From Accumulibacter sp. (GTDB lineage Bacteria > Pseudomonadota > Gammaproteobacteria > Burkholderiales > Rhodocyclaceae): DNA of 42,940 bases. The translations under genes and the position numbers were made by a program. The stretch is from positions 1-42,940 of the forward strand of contig NZ_JAMTDX010000010.1 of assembly GCF_023806625.1 (NCBI RefSeq). Reading direction: 5' to 3'. Of the stretch, positions 1 to 8,460 are shown piece after piece (the stretch's first letter is position 1; each line of letters opens with the position of its first letter). Below the pieces are notes generated by a model. It saw only the letters and a program-made list of their open reading frames with translations. It was not told the origin of the DNA and made no database searches.

Positions 1-53
1 GCAGAGCCGTCAGATTTACAGTCTGATCCCGTTGACCACTTGGGTATCCCTCC
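1..53 (-). tRNA. tRNA-Tyr (GTA), 5' part, cut by the window edge
   Basis: Read on the minus strand, the first 53 bases give the 5' acceptor strand GGAGGGA, a D-arm, and an anticodon arm with stem CAGAC/(A)TCTG around the GTA anticodon (ACTGTAAATCT). This pattern is typical of bacterial tRNA-Tyr. The start of the long variable arm (CGGCTCTGC) is visible, then the window ends, so the T-arm and 3' acceptor strand are missing. A strong promoter lies just upstream. Confidence 0.92.
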
Positions 54-68
54 AGCTCGGAACACGTA

Positions 69-97
69 ATTTTGCCGCGCGAATCGCCGGCTGTCAA
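69..97 (-). promoter_or_regulatory. Sigma-70 promoter of tRNA-Tyr
   Basis: On the minus strand a perfect -35 TTGACA (92-97) is followed after exactly 17 bases by CAAAAT (69-74), about 16 bp before the tRNA 5' end at 53. Position and spacing fit a strong stable-RNA promoter. Confidence 0.75.
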
Positions 98-240
98 ATG
101 GATTTTTGGCGCCCGGACGCCTGGCGAGACCCGCCGTGCCTCGTCGAAGGCCGCGATCGCGTCGGCACTCGATGCGCGACGGCGTACAATCTTGCGCTTC
201 CGTTCATCCCCCGACCACGCGAGTCATCGCGGAGGCGTCC

Positions 241-1635
241 ATGCACCACTCCTCCAATCCCCTTCCGGCCCGACTGGCCAGCGAGTTGCAGAACCGCTTC
301 GGCGAACGCTTCTCGCAGGGCGAGTCGCTGCGCGCTCAACATGGGCGCGACGAGTCGATCCATCGGCCCGCGCCGCCCGATGGCGTCGTCTTTCCGGAGA
401 GCACCGAAGAGGTCTCCGCCATCGCCCGGCTCTGTCACGAGCAGCGCTATCCGATGATTCCCTACGGGGCCGGCAGCTCGGTTGAGGGACAGGTCCTCGC
501 CATCCATGGAGGGCTCAGCATCAGCCTGGCGCGCATGAACCGGATCGTCGAGACGCGCATCGACGATCTCGACGCGACCGTCGAAGCAGGCGTGACGCGC
601 CTGCAACTCAATGCCGCGCTCAGGGAATGTGGGGTCTTTTTTCCGATCGATCCCGGGGCCGACGCCTCGCTCGGCGGCATGGCAGCGACACGCGCGTCCG
701 GAACCAACGCCGTACGCTACGGCACGATGCGCGAGAACGTTCTCGGGCTGACCGCGGTGCTCGCCGACGGGCGGGTGCTCAGGGCCGGCGGCCGGGCGCG
801 GAAGTCCTCGGCAGGCTACGATCTCGCCCGCCTGATGATTGGTTCCGAAGGAACGCTTGGCGTGATCACCGAACTGACCGTTCGCCTCCACCCGGTGCCC
901 GAGGCGATCTCTTCAGCGGTATGCACCTTTCCCGGTGTCGACCAGGCGGTCAGGACGGTGATCGGGACGATCCAGTGTGGAGTGCCCGTAGCCAGAATCG
1001 AGTTGGTCGACCCACTGACGCTGCGCGCGGTCAACCGCTACTCGCGTACCGAACTCAGGGAACTGCCGACACTTTTCTTCGAGTTCCATGGCAGCCCGGC
1101 GTCGGTCGCCGAGCAGGCGGCAACGGTGCAGGCCATCGCCACCGACCTCGGCGGAGAGGATTTCCAGTGGGCCACCCGCAGCGAGGACCGCAACCGCTTG
1201 TGGCACGCGCGACACACCGCGTATTTCGCGTGTCTGCAGCTTCGTCCCGGCTGCCGGGCGTTCCCGACCGATGTCTGCGTGCCGATCTCGCGCCTCGCCG
1301 AATGCATCGAACAGACCAGCCAGGACATCGCCAGGGTGTCCATCCCGATCGCACTCTTCGGTCACGTCGGCGACGGCAACTTCCACCTGGTCCTCGTCGT
1401 CGACCCCGAGGACCCCCGCGAGATGCGCGAGGCCGAGTGGATCAACGAGCGCGTCGTCGAACGTGCGCTGGGCGCGTGCGGAACCTGCAGCGGTGAGCAC
1501 GGCATCGGCATCGGCAAGACCCGCTTCATGCTCGAGGAACATGGCGAGACCGCGGTGACCGTGATGCGCGCAATCAAGGCCGCTCTCGACCCCGACAATC
1601 TGCTCAACCCGGGCAAGGTCCTGCCGGCCCCCTGA
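241..1635 (+). CDS. FAD-binding oxidase, GlcD/D-lactate dehydrogenase (cytochrome) type
   Basis: A 464-residue flavoprotein of the FAD-binding_4 / FAD-oxidase_C family, which includes D-lactate dehydrogenase and the glycolate oxidase subunit GlcD. It probably oxidises a 2-hydroxy acid and passes electrons to quinone or cytochrome c. The N-terminal half carries the PCMH FAD-binding fold (IPYGAGSSVEGQ near residue 75, ADASLGGMAATRASGTNAVRYG near 140). The C-terminal half carries FGHVGDGNFH, a metal/substrate site, and the GTCSGEHGIGIGK motif near 420. The frame is open upstream to 106, but the conserved protein begins at the ATG at 241 (MHHSSNPLPARL). The exact substrate cannot be read from sequence. 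It is an orphan gene with no glcE/glcF beside it. Confidence 0.9.
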   Translation: MHHSSNPLPARLASELQNRFGERFSQGESLRAQHGRDESIHRPAPPDGVVFPESTEEVSAIARLCHEQRYPMIPYGAGSSVEGQVLAIHGGLSISLARMNRIVETRIDDLDATVEAGVTRLQLNAALRECGVFFPIDPGADASLGGMAATRASGTNAVRYGTMRENVLGLTAVLADGRVLRAGGRARKSSAGYDLARLMIGSEGTLGVITELTVRLHPVPEAISSAVCTFPGVDQAVRTVIGTIQCGVPVARIELVDPLTLRAVNRYSRTELRELPTLFFEFHGSPASVAEQAATVQAIATDLGGEDFQWATRSEDRNRLWHARHTAYFACLQLRPGCRAFPTDVCVPISRLAECIEQTSQDIARVSIPIALFGHVGDGNFHLVLVVDPEDPREMREAEWINERVVERALGACGTCSGEHGIGIGKTRFMLEEHGETAVTVMRAIKAALDPDNLLNPGKVLPAP

Positions 1636-1785
1636 GAGCTCGTGGAGGGATCGTGGCGAGCCAGCCGGAATTCCCGGCGCGACGGGGCGAACGACCAGAC
1701 CAGCCCGACCGGCGAGGAGTCGTCGACGCGGCCAAACGGTCGGCGTGCGGCGGTTCCAACGGCCAGCACGGAGCGTGAACGGCGC

Positions 1786-2658
1786 GTGTCGTGCTCAACG
1801 GTCTTCGCTTGCGGGCCGACACCAGGCTCTGCACGACTTCGGCCATTCGCCGTGCAGCTCGCCGCCGCCGTCCTGGTCCTTTCGCTGGCCTGGCCTTACT
1901 ACGGCATTCGCGGCGAGCCGCTGCCCTGGCCGGCGACAGCGGGTGTGATAGGCGGCGTCGCGCTGTTGCTCGCCACGCTCGCCGGGCACCGCTGGTGGTG
2001 GCGCGTGATCCATCTCTGTTTCACTCCCCTGGCCTGGGGTGTCTTGCAGCTGGCCATCGCCCCGGGGTGGTTCCTGCTCTCTTTCGTGCTCCTCGCACTG
2101 GTCTATCGAGGCGCCGCCTCCGGCCAGGTGCCGCTTTACCCGTCGAGTCGGGCGACGGTGGCGGCAATCTCCGGGATCACCGCGGAGTTGCCCCGCATGC
2201 ACCTGCTCGATCTGGGTGCCGGAATCGGTAGCGTGGTCGTCGCTCTCGCTCGGCGACGGCCCGACTGCCACACGACCGGAATCGAGAATGCCCCGGCGAG
2301 CTGGCTGCTCGGAAAGCTCAGAGCCCGCAGGTTGCCGAACTGCGACTTCTTCTGGGGAGACCTGTGGCACGCCGAACTGGCGCGATTCGACGTGGTCTAT
2401 GCCTACCTGTCCCCCGCTCCGATGGCGGTGTTGTGGACGAAAATCCGCGGCGAGATGCGTGCCGGCGGACTGTTCATCAGCAACAGTTTTCCCGTGCCCG
2501 ACGTCGAGCCCAGTTTCGTCGTCGAGGTGAACGATCCGCGTGACACCCGGCTCTACTGTTACCGCATCGCGCCCGACCCGTGCTCAGTCTCGAGGCCAGC
2601 CCGGCCCGACGCGGGAAGGCAGACAGCAGAGCCGGCCGGGAATGAGAAACTTTGCTAA
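1786..2658 (+). CDS. Membrane-anchored class I SAM-dependent methyltransferase-like protein
   Basis: The N-terminal part has about three hydrophobic segments (from VQLAAAVLVLSLAWPYYG through APGWFLLSFVLLALVY). They are followed by a Rossmann methyltransferase core with motif I LLDLGAGIGSVVVALA, an acidic second strand (TGIENAP), and FDVVYAYLSP as the post-II strand. The substrate is unknown. The reading frame is open back to a GTG at 1642, but those extra 48 residues are polar and low in complexity, so the GTG at 1786, with GGAG upstream, is preferred. The start is uncertain. The C-terminal 30 residues are Arg/Pro/Ala-rich and probably not conserved. It follows the oxidase in the same direction with no visible promoter, so co-transcription is possible. 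Confidence 0.75.
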   Translation: MSCSTVFACGPTPGSARLRPFAVQLAAAVLVLSLAWPYYGIRGEPLPWPATAGVIGGVALLLATLAGHRWWWRVIHLCFTPLAWGVLQLAIAPGWFLLSFVLLALVYRGAASGQVPLYPSSRATVAAISGITAELPRMHLLDLGAGIGSVVVALARRRPDCHTTGIENAPASWLLGKLRARRLPNCDFFWGDLWHAELARFDVVYAYLSPAPMAVLWTKIRGEMRAGGLFISNSFPVPDVEPSFVVEVNDPRDTRLYCYRIAPDPCSVSRPARPDAGRQTAEPAGNEKLC

Positions 2659-2694
2659 GATGGCACATTGCCCACCGACCAGCGGAGCAGCGAC

Positions 2695-3177
2695 ATGGCC
2701 AATCAACCTTCAGTCCCCGACCCTCTAGGCTTCGCCAGGAAACTCTGGGGAAACATGGGGCTTTCATTGCCCGGCATGGTTACTCCGACGCTTGACGTCG
2801 AGGAGCTCGAGAAGAAGATCAGCGACCTCAGGGCCGTGGAGAACTGGCTCAAGATGAATCTCTCGATGCTCCAGATGACCATCCAGGGGCTCGAGATGCA
2901 GTGCATCACGCTCAATGCGGTGCGTGCGATGGGGCAGATGGCCAGTGGTGCTCACCCGGGGGCCGAAGCAAGCCAGGGTGCGACCGCCGGGAACGACATT
3001 CTCAAGCAGGCGGCGCTCTGGCCGTGGAACCTCATGCAGCAGCTGCAGGAACAGATGCAGCAGGCTGCCGCAGCAGCCCGCGCACTGCCGGCCGCCGACA
3101 ACGGCAAGCCGGCCGTGTCCGCCAGCGAAGGTCTGCCGGCCCGTCCACTGAAGGGGGCTCCCGAGCAACAACGCTGA
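2695..3177 (+). CDS. PhaM-family polyhydroxyalkanoate granule-associated protein
   Basis: A 160-residue protein matching the PhaM family, known in betaproteobacteria to bind PHA synthase, PHB granules and DNA and to control granule number and segregation. The recognisable block lies in the N-terminal half: LPGMVTPTLDVEELEKKI, then SDLRAVENWLKMNLSMLQM and a helical stretch (TIQGLEMQCITLNAVRAMG). The C-terminal half is Ala/Gln-rich and ends in a Pro/Ala tail. The ATG at 2695 has GGAG seven bases upstream. The ATG at 2668 would only add a short unconserved leader. The family link points to PHA storage in the host, although no phaC is in this window. Confidence 0.88.
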   Translation: MANQPSVPDPLGFARKLWGNMGLSLPGMVTPTLDVEELEKKISDLRAVENWLKMNLSMLQMTIQGLEMQCITLNAVRAMGQMASGAHPGAEASQGATAGNDILKQAALWPWNLMQQLQEQMQQAAAAARALPAADNGKPAVSASEGLPARPLKGAPEQQR

Positions 3178-3183
3178 GAGGCT

Positions 3184-3202
3184 GCGCCGCACTTCGCGGC
3201 GC
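3184..3202. terminator. Hairpin between convergent genes
   Basis: GCGCCGC and GCGGCGC form a perfect 7-bp stem with loop ACTTC, placed between the stop of the PhaM-like gene and that of the convergent CoA transferase. No T-run follows on either strand, so termination is only inferred from position. Confidence 0.4.
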
Positions 3203-3228
3203 GTTGGCGGCGCTTTCCACGCAAACCC

Positions 3229-4395
3229 TCAGATGATCGCCGCCTCGCGCAGCGCGGCGATTTCGCCGTCGCTGAAGCCGGCCTCGCCGAGGATTTCCTC
3301 GCTGTGCTCGCCCGGAGACGGCGCACGGCGTTCGACGTCGAAGGACCAGCCCGAGAGTTTCAGTGGCGGCGCGAACTGCCGGACTCCGTCGGCGAATACC
3401 TCCATCCCGCGTGCCCGGAAATGCGGATGGGCGAGCGCCTCCGCGAGGTCGAGAACGGGCGTCACGCAGCAGTCGAGACCGGCGAACAGTGCGCACCATT
3501 CCGCGAGGCTTCGCCTGGTGACGAGGGCAGCGATTTCGCCACGAAGGGCGAGTGCAGCCGGACCCCGCGCGCCATGCAGCCTTTTCCATTCGGGGTGCTC
3601 GAGCGCGTCACAGAAGACGTCCCAGAACTTCCGTTCGAGCGGCGCGACCGCCAAGTAGCGACCATCGGCTGTCGCGTACACGCTGTACCCCGCGTCGCCG
3701 CCACTCAGCGTGTCCGCGCCTCGCTCGCGGACGGATCCCTCGCTCTGCAAGGCGAAGAACGGGAAAAGGTTGTGGGCCAGGGCCGCCTCGCTCATCGCGA
3801 CGTCTACGAAGCGCCCGCGGCCGCTGCGGCGCGCATCGAAGAGGGCGGCCAGAATCCCCATCGCCGCAGTCATCGCGCCGCCGAGCAGATCACCGATCTG
3901 GAAGTTGGGAATCGCCGGCGCCCCCCCCTGGACCCCGATCTGATCGAGAACTCCGGCCAGGCCAATGTAGTTCAGATCATGTCCGGCGGCCGCGGCCAAC
4001 GGTCCGTTCTGACCATAGCCGGTGATCGCGCAGTACACGAGCGCCGGATTGAGCTCGTGCAACACAACATAGCCGATGCCCAGCCGGTCGCTGACGCCCG
4101 GCCGGAAACTCTCGACGACGACGTCAGCCTGACGGACCAGCCGCAGAAACGCTTCGCGACCGGACGGCTGCTTGAGGTCGAGGCGCAGGCCGCGCTTGTT
4201 GCGATTGACACAGCGGTACAGCACGCTGACACCCTCGGGGCCCTTGCCGAGAGTCCGCGCGTAGTCGCCCGCCCCGTGGTCCTCGATCTTCACGACATCG
4301 GCGCCCATGTCGGCCAGATGCAGGGTGGCGACAGGACCAGGCAACAGCCGCGTCAGATCGAGAACCCTCACCCCGCTCAGCGGACCACCGCTCAT
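3229..4395 (-). CDS. CaiB/BaiF family (class III) CoA transferase or alpha-methylacyl-CoA racemase-like
   Basis: A 388-residue member of the type III CoA-transferase family, which moves CoA between carboxylic acids or epimerises 2-methylacyl-CoAs. The N-terminal signature LSGVRVLDLTRLLPGPVATL is followed by LADMGADVVKIEDHGAGDYAR, with the catalytic Asp region in the middle (AAGHDLNYIGLAGVLDQIG), and HPHFRARGMEV near the C-terminus. HDLNY and the overall order resemble the alpha-methylacyl-CoA racemase branch, but the substrate is not certain. The start is the ATG at 4395, which overlaps the TGA of the preceding gene by one base (TGATG) and has GGAGG four bases upstream. The two genes are therefore translationally coupled. 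A TTG at 4410 is not needed. Confidence 0.88.
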   Translation of the reverse strand: MSGGPLSGVRVLDLTRLLPGPVATLHLADMGADVVKIEDHGAGDYARTLGKGPEGVSVLYRCVNRNKRGLRLDLKQPSGREAFLRLVRQADVVVESFRPGVSDRLGIGYVVLHELNPALVYCAITGYGQNGPLAAAAGHDLNYIGLAGVLDQIGVQGGAPAIPNFQIGDLLGGAMTAAMGILAALFDARRSGRGRFVDVAMSEAALAHNLFPFFALQSEGSVRERGADTLSGGDAGYSVYATADGRYLAVAPLERKFWDVFCDALEHPEWKRLHGARGPAALALRGEIAALVTRRSLAEWCALFAGLDCCVTPVLDLAEALAHPHFRARGMEVFADGVRQFAPPLKLSGWSFDVERRAPSPGEHSEEILGEAGFSDGEIAALREAAII

Positions 4396-4889
4396 CAGTC
4401 CTCCCGACAACGCTCGAGCCAGCTCGCTTGCATGTCGATCAGCGCCCCCTTGCGCAACGGCTGATCAAGGAACTGCCCTCTGTAAAGCCACCCGGCGGTT
4501 CCGTGCTGCTCTGCCCACGGCGTCTCCCAGTCGACGACGGAGACCTGGACACGCAGGACCGTGACTTCACCAACCTCCGGGGCGCTGGCCACGCACGGCA
4601 ACGATTGGGCCACGCGAAGATGATCGGCGCGGCTGTACGCGGAGACCGGCTTGCCGATCTCCGGGCAGAGACCGGCGACCCTCTGCTCGCGCGAAATTCC
4701 GGCGAGCGTTCCCTTGAGCCAGTAAACCGGTGTTCTGATGATTCGCCCCAAGCCTCCCTCGCGGAAAATCACGCAATCCCCGATCCGCATGTCCGCCGGT
4801 CTGCCCGCCGAAACGGCCTCGTCAGCGATCGTCGAAGCCGCGACCAGCGCGGTACACACCCCCCAGAGCACAGTTCTCAATCCGCACAT
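4395..4889 (-). CDS. Small secreted protein of unknown function
   Basis: 164 residues beginning with a hydrophobic leader (LRTVLWGVCTALVAASTIADEA) that looks like a signal peptide cleaved near residue 23. The mature part has three cysteines (DCVIF, LCPEI, LPCVAS) and a fourth near the C-terminus (ERCRED), which could form two disulfides in the periplasm. No family was recognised. Its stop overlaps the start of the CoA transferase, so the two are expressed together, but nothing in the sequence ties this protein to CoA chemistry. It may simply be a coupled neighbour. Confidence 0.65.
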   Translation of the reverse strand: MCGLRTVLWGVCTALVAASTIADEAVSAGRPADMRIGDCVIFREGGLGRIIRTPVYWLKGTLAGISREQRVAGLCPEIGKPVSAYSRADHLRVAQSLPCVASAPEVGEVTVLRVQVSVVDWETPWAEQHGTAGWLYRGQFLDQPLRKGALIDMQASWLERCRED

Positions 4890-5022
4890 CCAGCCTGTAG
4901 CTCAACAAAGCCTCACCTTTCTGCCGCGAGGACGCCAGCCCGACCGTTTGTCCCGGATCGCCGGCGAAAGGCACGGCGACTCAGGTTTCCCGGCCCGCCG
5001 CCAGTGAAACCGCGAGCATCGA

Positions 5023-5835
5023 TCACGACAGCCAGCGCTTGCGACGACGATAGTGCTTGACGTCGCGAAAGCTCTTCCGTCCACCCGAAGCCAGCCCGAG
5101 ATAGAACTCCTTGACGTCCTCGTTGGTCGCCAGTTCGCCGGCCAAGCCTTCCATCACCACCCGGCCGTTTTCGAGAATGTACCCGAAATCCGCGTAGCGC
5201 AGCGCCATACTCGTGTTCTGTTCGGCGAGCAGAAAGGTGACTCGCTCCTTCTGGTTGAGATCCCGGACGATGCTGAACACCTCGTCGACGACCTGCGGCG
5301 CAAGTCCCATCGACGGCTCGTCGAGCAGGACCATTCGCGGATTGGCCATCAGCGCACGACCAATCGCGCACATCTGCTGCTCGCCGCCGGAAGTGTACGC
5401 TGCCTGACTGCCACGGCGAGTCTTGAGGCGCGGGAAGTAGGCATAGACCTTGTCGAGCGTCTCGGCGACCGCGACCTTCCCGTCACGGCGCGTATAGGCG
5501 CCGGCGAGCAGATTCTCCTCGATGCTCAGGTGGGCGAAACAGTGACGTCCCTCCATCACCTGAATCACTCCCCGCCTCACCAGATCGGCCGGAGTCAGCG
5601 CCTCGATCCGCTCATCGCGCAGCTCGATGGTCCCCTTGGTCACCTCACCGCGCTCCCCACGCAGCAGATTGCTGACCGCGCGCAGCGTCGTCGTCTTTCC
5701 CGCGCCGTTGCCGCCGAGCAGGGCGACGATCCCGCCCTCGGGAACACTGAACGAAACGCCCTTGAGCACCAGGATCACATGGTTGTAGATGACCTCGATA
5801 CTGTTGACGCGGAGCAACGAGGGAGAGGTACTCAT
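5023..5835 (-). CDS. livF: Branched-chain amino-acid-type ABC transporter, ATP-binding protein LivF
   Basis: A 270-residue ABC ATPase of the LivF class. Walker A is GGNGAGKTT (about residue 42), the signature is a YTSGGEQQ variant of LSGGQQ, Walker B is MVLLDEPSMGLAP, and the switch His/Gln region follows (FLLAEQN). It pairs with LivG as the second ATPase of a hydrophobic-amino-acid-transporter-type (HAAT) importer. It is the last gene of a minus-strand operon and sits 128 bp after the substrate-binding protein. The C-terminus ends in a basic tail (YRRRKRW). The actual ligand may be an organic or aromatic acid instead of an amino acid, because a CoA ligase heads the operon. That is inference. 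Confidence 0.93.
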   Translation of the reverse strand: MSTSPSLLRVNSIEVIYNHVILVLKGVSFSVPEGGIVALLGGNGAGKTTTLRAVSNLLRGERGEVTKGTIELRDERIEALTPADLVRRGVIQVMEGRHCFAHLSIEENLLAGAYTRRDGKVAVAETLDKVYAYFPRLKTRRGSQAAYTSGGEQQMCAIGRALMANPRMVLLDEPSMGLAPQVVDEVFSIVRDLNQKERVTFLLAEQNTSMALRYADFGYILENGRVVMEGLAGELATNEDVKEFYLGLASGGRKSFRDVKHYRRRKRWLS

Positions 5836-5963
5836 CGCAGGTGTTCACCCGTTTGTCTGAAGCGGACACGCTTGACGGCGTGGGAATCGGGCATCGACCG
5901 GTCGCAACCGGCCGCGGCCCCCGACTGGCGGATCCAGGCCCGCCGGCCGATGAGTTGAAGCGC

Positions 5964-7301
5964 CTACTTTCTGCACTCTTCCGGCGTGCGCGGCTTGAGC
6001 TTCTTCTCCTCGGCATACTTGCTCGAGGCGAGCATGACCATCGGCCGGACGACCTTTTCGTCGGCCTGATACCAGTCCGAGCTGAACTCCCACTTGCTGC
6101 CGTTCCAGGTATGGACGCGCACCCACGACGACCCCATGTGGTCGAGACACGAAGTCTGCACCGGGCGCATCACGCCGGCGAAACCCAGGGCATCGAGAGA
6201 CTTCTGGTCGAGATTGAGGTTCTCGAGACCCCAGCGCACCTGCTCGCCGGTCATCACCTTGCCCTTGCCGAAGCGTTCCTGCGCCTTGCGCACGCCCTCG
6301 ACCGCGAGCATCGCCGAGATCAGCCCGCGCATGTACAGCACCTGACCGACCTCGTCCTTCGGTCCGGTGCCCTGACCCTTCGCGTAGACGAGGTCGAGAA
6401 CCTCCCTGACCACCTTCGAACCGGGCTCGGCGCCATGTTGCAGGGTCAATGCGCTGTAGCCCTTGGCGCCTTCGGCGACGTCCTTGACGTCCGGCTCGGC
6501 GCCGGCCCACCAGATGCCCATCATCCGGTCACGCGGGTAGCCGGTCGCCTGCGCCTCGCGCAGCGCCGTCGAGTTCATCACCCCCCAGCCCCAGAGCAGC
6601 ACGTAGTCGGGTTTCTGCTGGCGAATCTGCAGCCAGGTCGCCTTCTGCTCGACTCCCGGATGCGCGACCGGCAGCAGCAGCACGTCGAAACCGTAGGTCT
6701 TGCCCAGTTCCTGCAGGATCTGGATCGGCTCCTTGCCGTAGGGACTGTCGTGATAGACGAGCGCGACCTTCTTGCCCTTGAGCTTGGCGAGACCGCCCTC
6801 CTTCTTGGCGATATGCTGGATGGCGACGTCGGCGCCGACCCAGTAGGTGCCGAGCAACGGGAAGTTCCAGGTGAACACGGCGCCGTTCTGCGACTCGCTG
6901 CGCCCATAGCCGGCGGTGATCAGCGGGATCTTGTCCACCGGCGCCTTCTCGGTCAGTGCAAAGGTGATCCCCGTGGACAGCGGCTGAAACACCGTGCCAC
7001 CGCCGTTCTTGCCTTTGAGTCGTTCGTAGCACTCGACTCCACGGTCCGTCGCGTAGGCCGTTTCGCACTCCTCGAACGACACCTTGACACCGTTGATCCC
7101 GCCGCGCGCATTGGTCAGTTTCAGGTAATCGACGTAACCGTTCGCCCACTGGCTGCCGTTCGCCGAATAGGCACCGGTGCGATAGACGAGCACCGGAAAG
7201 AACTGCTCCTTCGCCTGAGCGAACGCTGCCGACGCGTTGAACAACGACGAGAGGACAGCGGCGGTCGCCGATGCCCCGATGACGATCTGGCGCATGTTCA
7301 T
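5964..7301 (-). CDS. ABC transporter periplasmic substrate-binding protein, LivJ/LivK type
   Basis: 445 residues: a signal peptide (VIGASATAAVLSSLFNASAA, cleaved near AFAQA) and then a type I periplasmic binding fold of the Peripla_BP_6 family. Typical landmarks are NGYVDYLKLTNARGGING, VFQPLSTGITFALTEKAPVD and VALVYHDSPYGKEP. At 445 residues it is larger than classical LivJ (about 367), as is usual for the relatives encoded beside acyl-CoA ligases. It delivers the ligand to the LivHM permease. A strong GAGGAG ribosome site precedes the ATG at 7301. It lies between livM and livF in the operon. Confidence 0.9.
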   Translation of the reverse strand: MNMRQIVIGASATAAVLSSLFNASAAFAQAKEQFFPVLVYRTGAYSANGSQWANGYVDYLKLTNARGGINGVKVSFEECETAYATDRGVECYERLKGKNGGGTVFQPLSTGITFALTEKAPVDKIPLITAGYGRSESQNGAVFTWNFPLLGTYWVGADVAIQHIAKKEGGLAKLKGKKVALVYHDSPYGKEPIQILQELGKTYGFDVLLLPVAHPGVEQKATWLQIRQQKPDYVLLWGWGVMNSTALREAQATGYPRDRMMGIWWAGAEPDVKDVAEGAKGYSALTLQHGAEPGSKVVREVLDLVYAKGQGTGPKDEVGQVLYMRGLISAMLAVEGVRKAQERFGKGKVMTGEQVRWGLENLNLDQKSLDALGFAGVMRPVQTSCLDHMGSSWVRVHTWNGSKWEFSSDWYQADEKVVRPMVMLASSKYAEEKKLKPRTPEECRK

Positions 7302-7368
7302 CAGTGTCTCCTCTGTTGATAGTCGAAGCGTGGGCGGCGATGGCGTCCCCGACGCCGGCGCCGGCCGT

Positions 7369-8445
7369 TCAGTGCGGAAATGGCCACAGCCGCAGTTTCT
7401 CCTTGCCGGTCGACCACAGACGGGCCAGACCGTGGGGCTCCTTGATCAGGAAGAAGACGATCAGCACCCCGAAAACGATCAGCTCGGCGTGCGCGACGCC
7501 GGCGGTGGACACCGTCACGCCGAGCAGGCGTCCCAACGCAGGCAGGAACTGGTTGAGCGCGATCGGCAGGACGACGATGAAGGCGGCGCCGAAGAAGCTG
7601 CCCATGATCGAGCCAAGACCGCCGATGATGACCATGAACAGCAACTGGAAGGAGCGGTCGACGGAGAACGCAGCCGGCTCCCACGACGCGAGATGGACGA
7701 AGCCCCAGAGCGCGCCAGCAATGCCGACGAAGAACGAGCTGACCGCGAAGGCCGACAGCTTGGCGACCATCGGCCGGATGCCGATCACCTCGGCGGCGAC
7801 GTCCATGTCGCGGATCGCCATCCATTGCCTGCCGGCCGCGCAGCGCGTCATGTTCTTCGCCAGCAGCGCGAAGACGGTCAGCCAGGAGAGACAGAACAGG
7901 TACTTGTCGATCGGTTCGGCGATCTGCCAGCCGAGGATCTGCAGGTTGGCGACCGAAACCGATCCCGATGACGAATAGTTGGTGAACCACGGTACGCGGA
8001 GGAACACCCAGTCGGTCAGGAATTGCGCGGCCAGAGTCGCCACGGCCAGATAGAGACCGCGCACGCGCAGGCTCGGAATGCCGAAGACGATACCAACGAG
8101 CGCGGCCGCGACGCCTCCGAACAGCAGGGTCAGCAACAGTGGCAGGCCTTCGATCCGGATGTGGAAGTTGTACGCTGCGTAGGCGCCGACGGCCATGAAG
8201 GCACCAGCGCCGAGCGTGATCTGGCCGCAGTAGCCGACGAGGATGTTCACCCCGAGCGCGGCGAGCGAGAGGATCAGGAAGGGTATGAGGATCGCGCGCA
8301 GCAAGTATTCGTCGACGAACAGCGGCACGCCGAGGAAAGCGAAAGCGAGGATCGCCAGAATCGCCCAGCGGTCCTGGGCGATCGGGAAGGTCTGCTGGTC
8401 GGCAGCGTAGGTGGTCTTGAACTGTCCGTTTTCCCGATACAGCAT
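7369..8445 (-). CDS. livM: ABC transporter permease LivM
   Basis: 358-residue inner-membrane permease of the LivM class. It has many hydrophobic helices and the family block NILVGYCGQITLGAGAFMAVGAYAAY, followed by GLYLAVATLAAQFL and, near the C-terminus, the EAA-like loop FMVIIGGLGSIMGSFFGAAF. An N-terminal soluble stretch of about 25 residues precedes the first helix. The start has a GGGGGA ribosome site. It forms the membrane channel with LivH. Confidence 0.92.
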   Translation of the reverse strand: MLYRENGQFKTTYAADQQTFPIAQDRWAILAILAFAFLGVPLFVDEYLLRAILIPFLILSLAALGVNILVGYCGQITLGAGAFMAVGAYAAYNFHIRIEGLPLLLTLLFGGVAAALVGIVFGIPSLRVRGLYLAVATLAAQFLTDWVFLRVPWFTNYSSSGSVSVANLQILGWQIAEPIDKYLFCLSWLTVFALLAKNMTRCAAGRQWMAIRDMDVAAEVIGIRPMVAKLSAFAVSSFFVGIAGALWGFVHLASWEPAAFSVDRSFQLLFMVIIGGLGSIMGSFFGAAFIVVLPIALNQFLPALGRLLGVTVSTAGVAHAELIVFGVLIVFFLIKEPHGLARLWSTGKEKLRLWPFPH

Positions 8446-8460
8446 CGGCGTCCCCCGTGC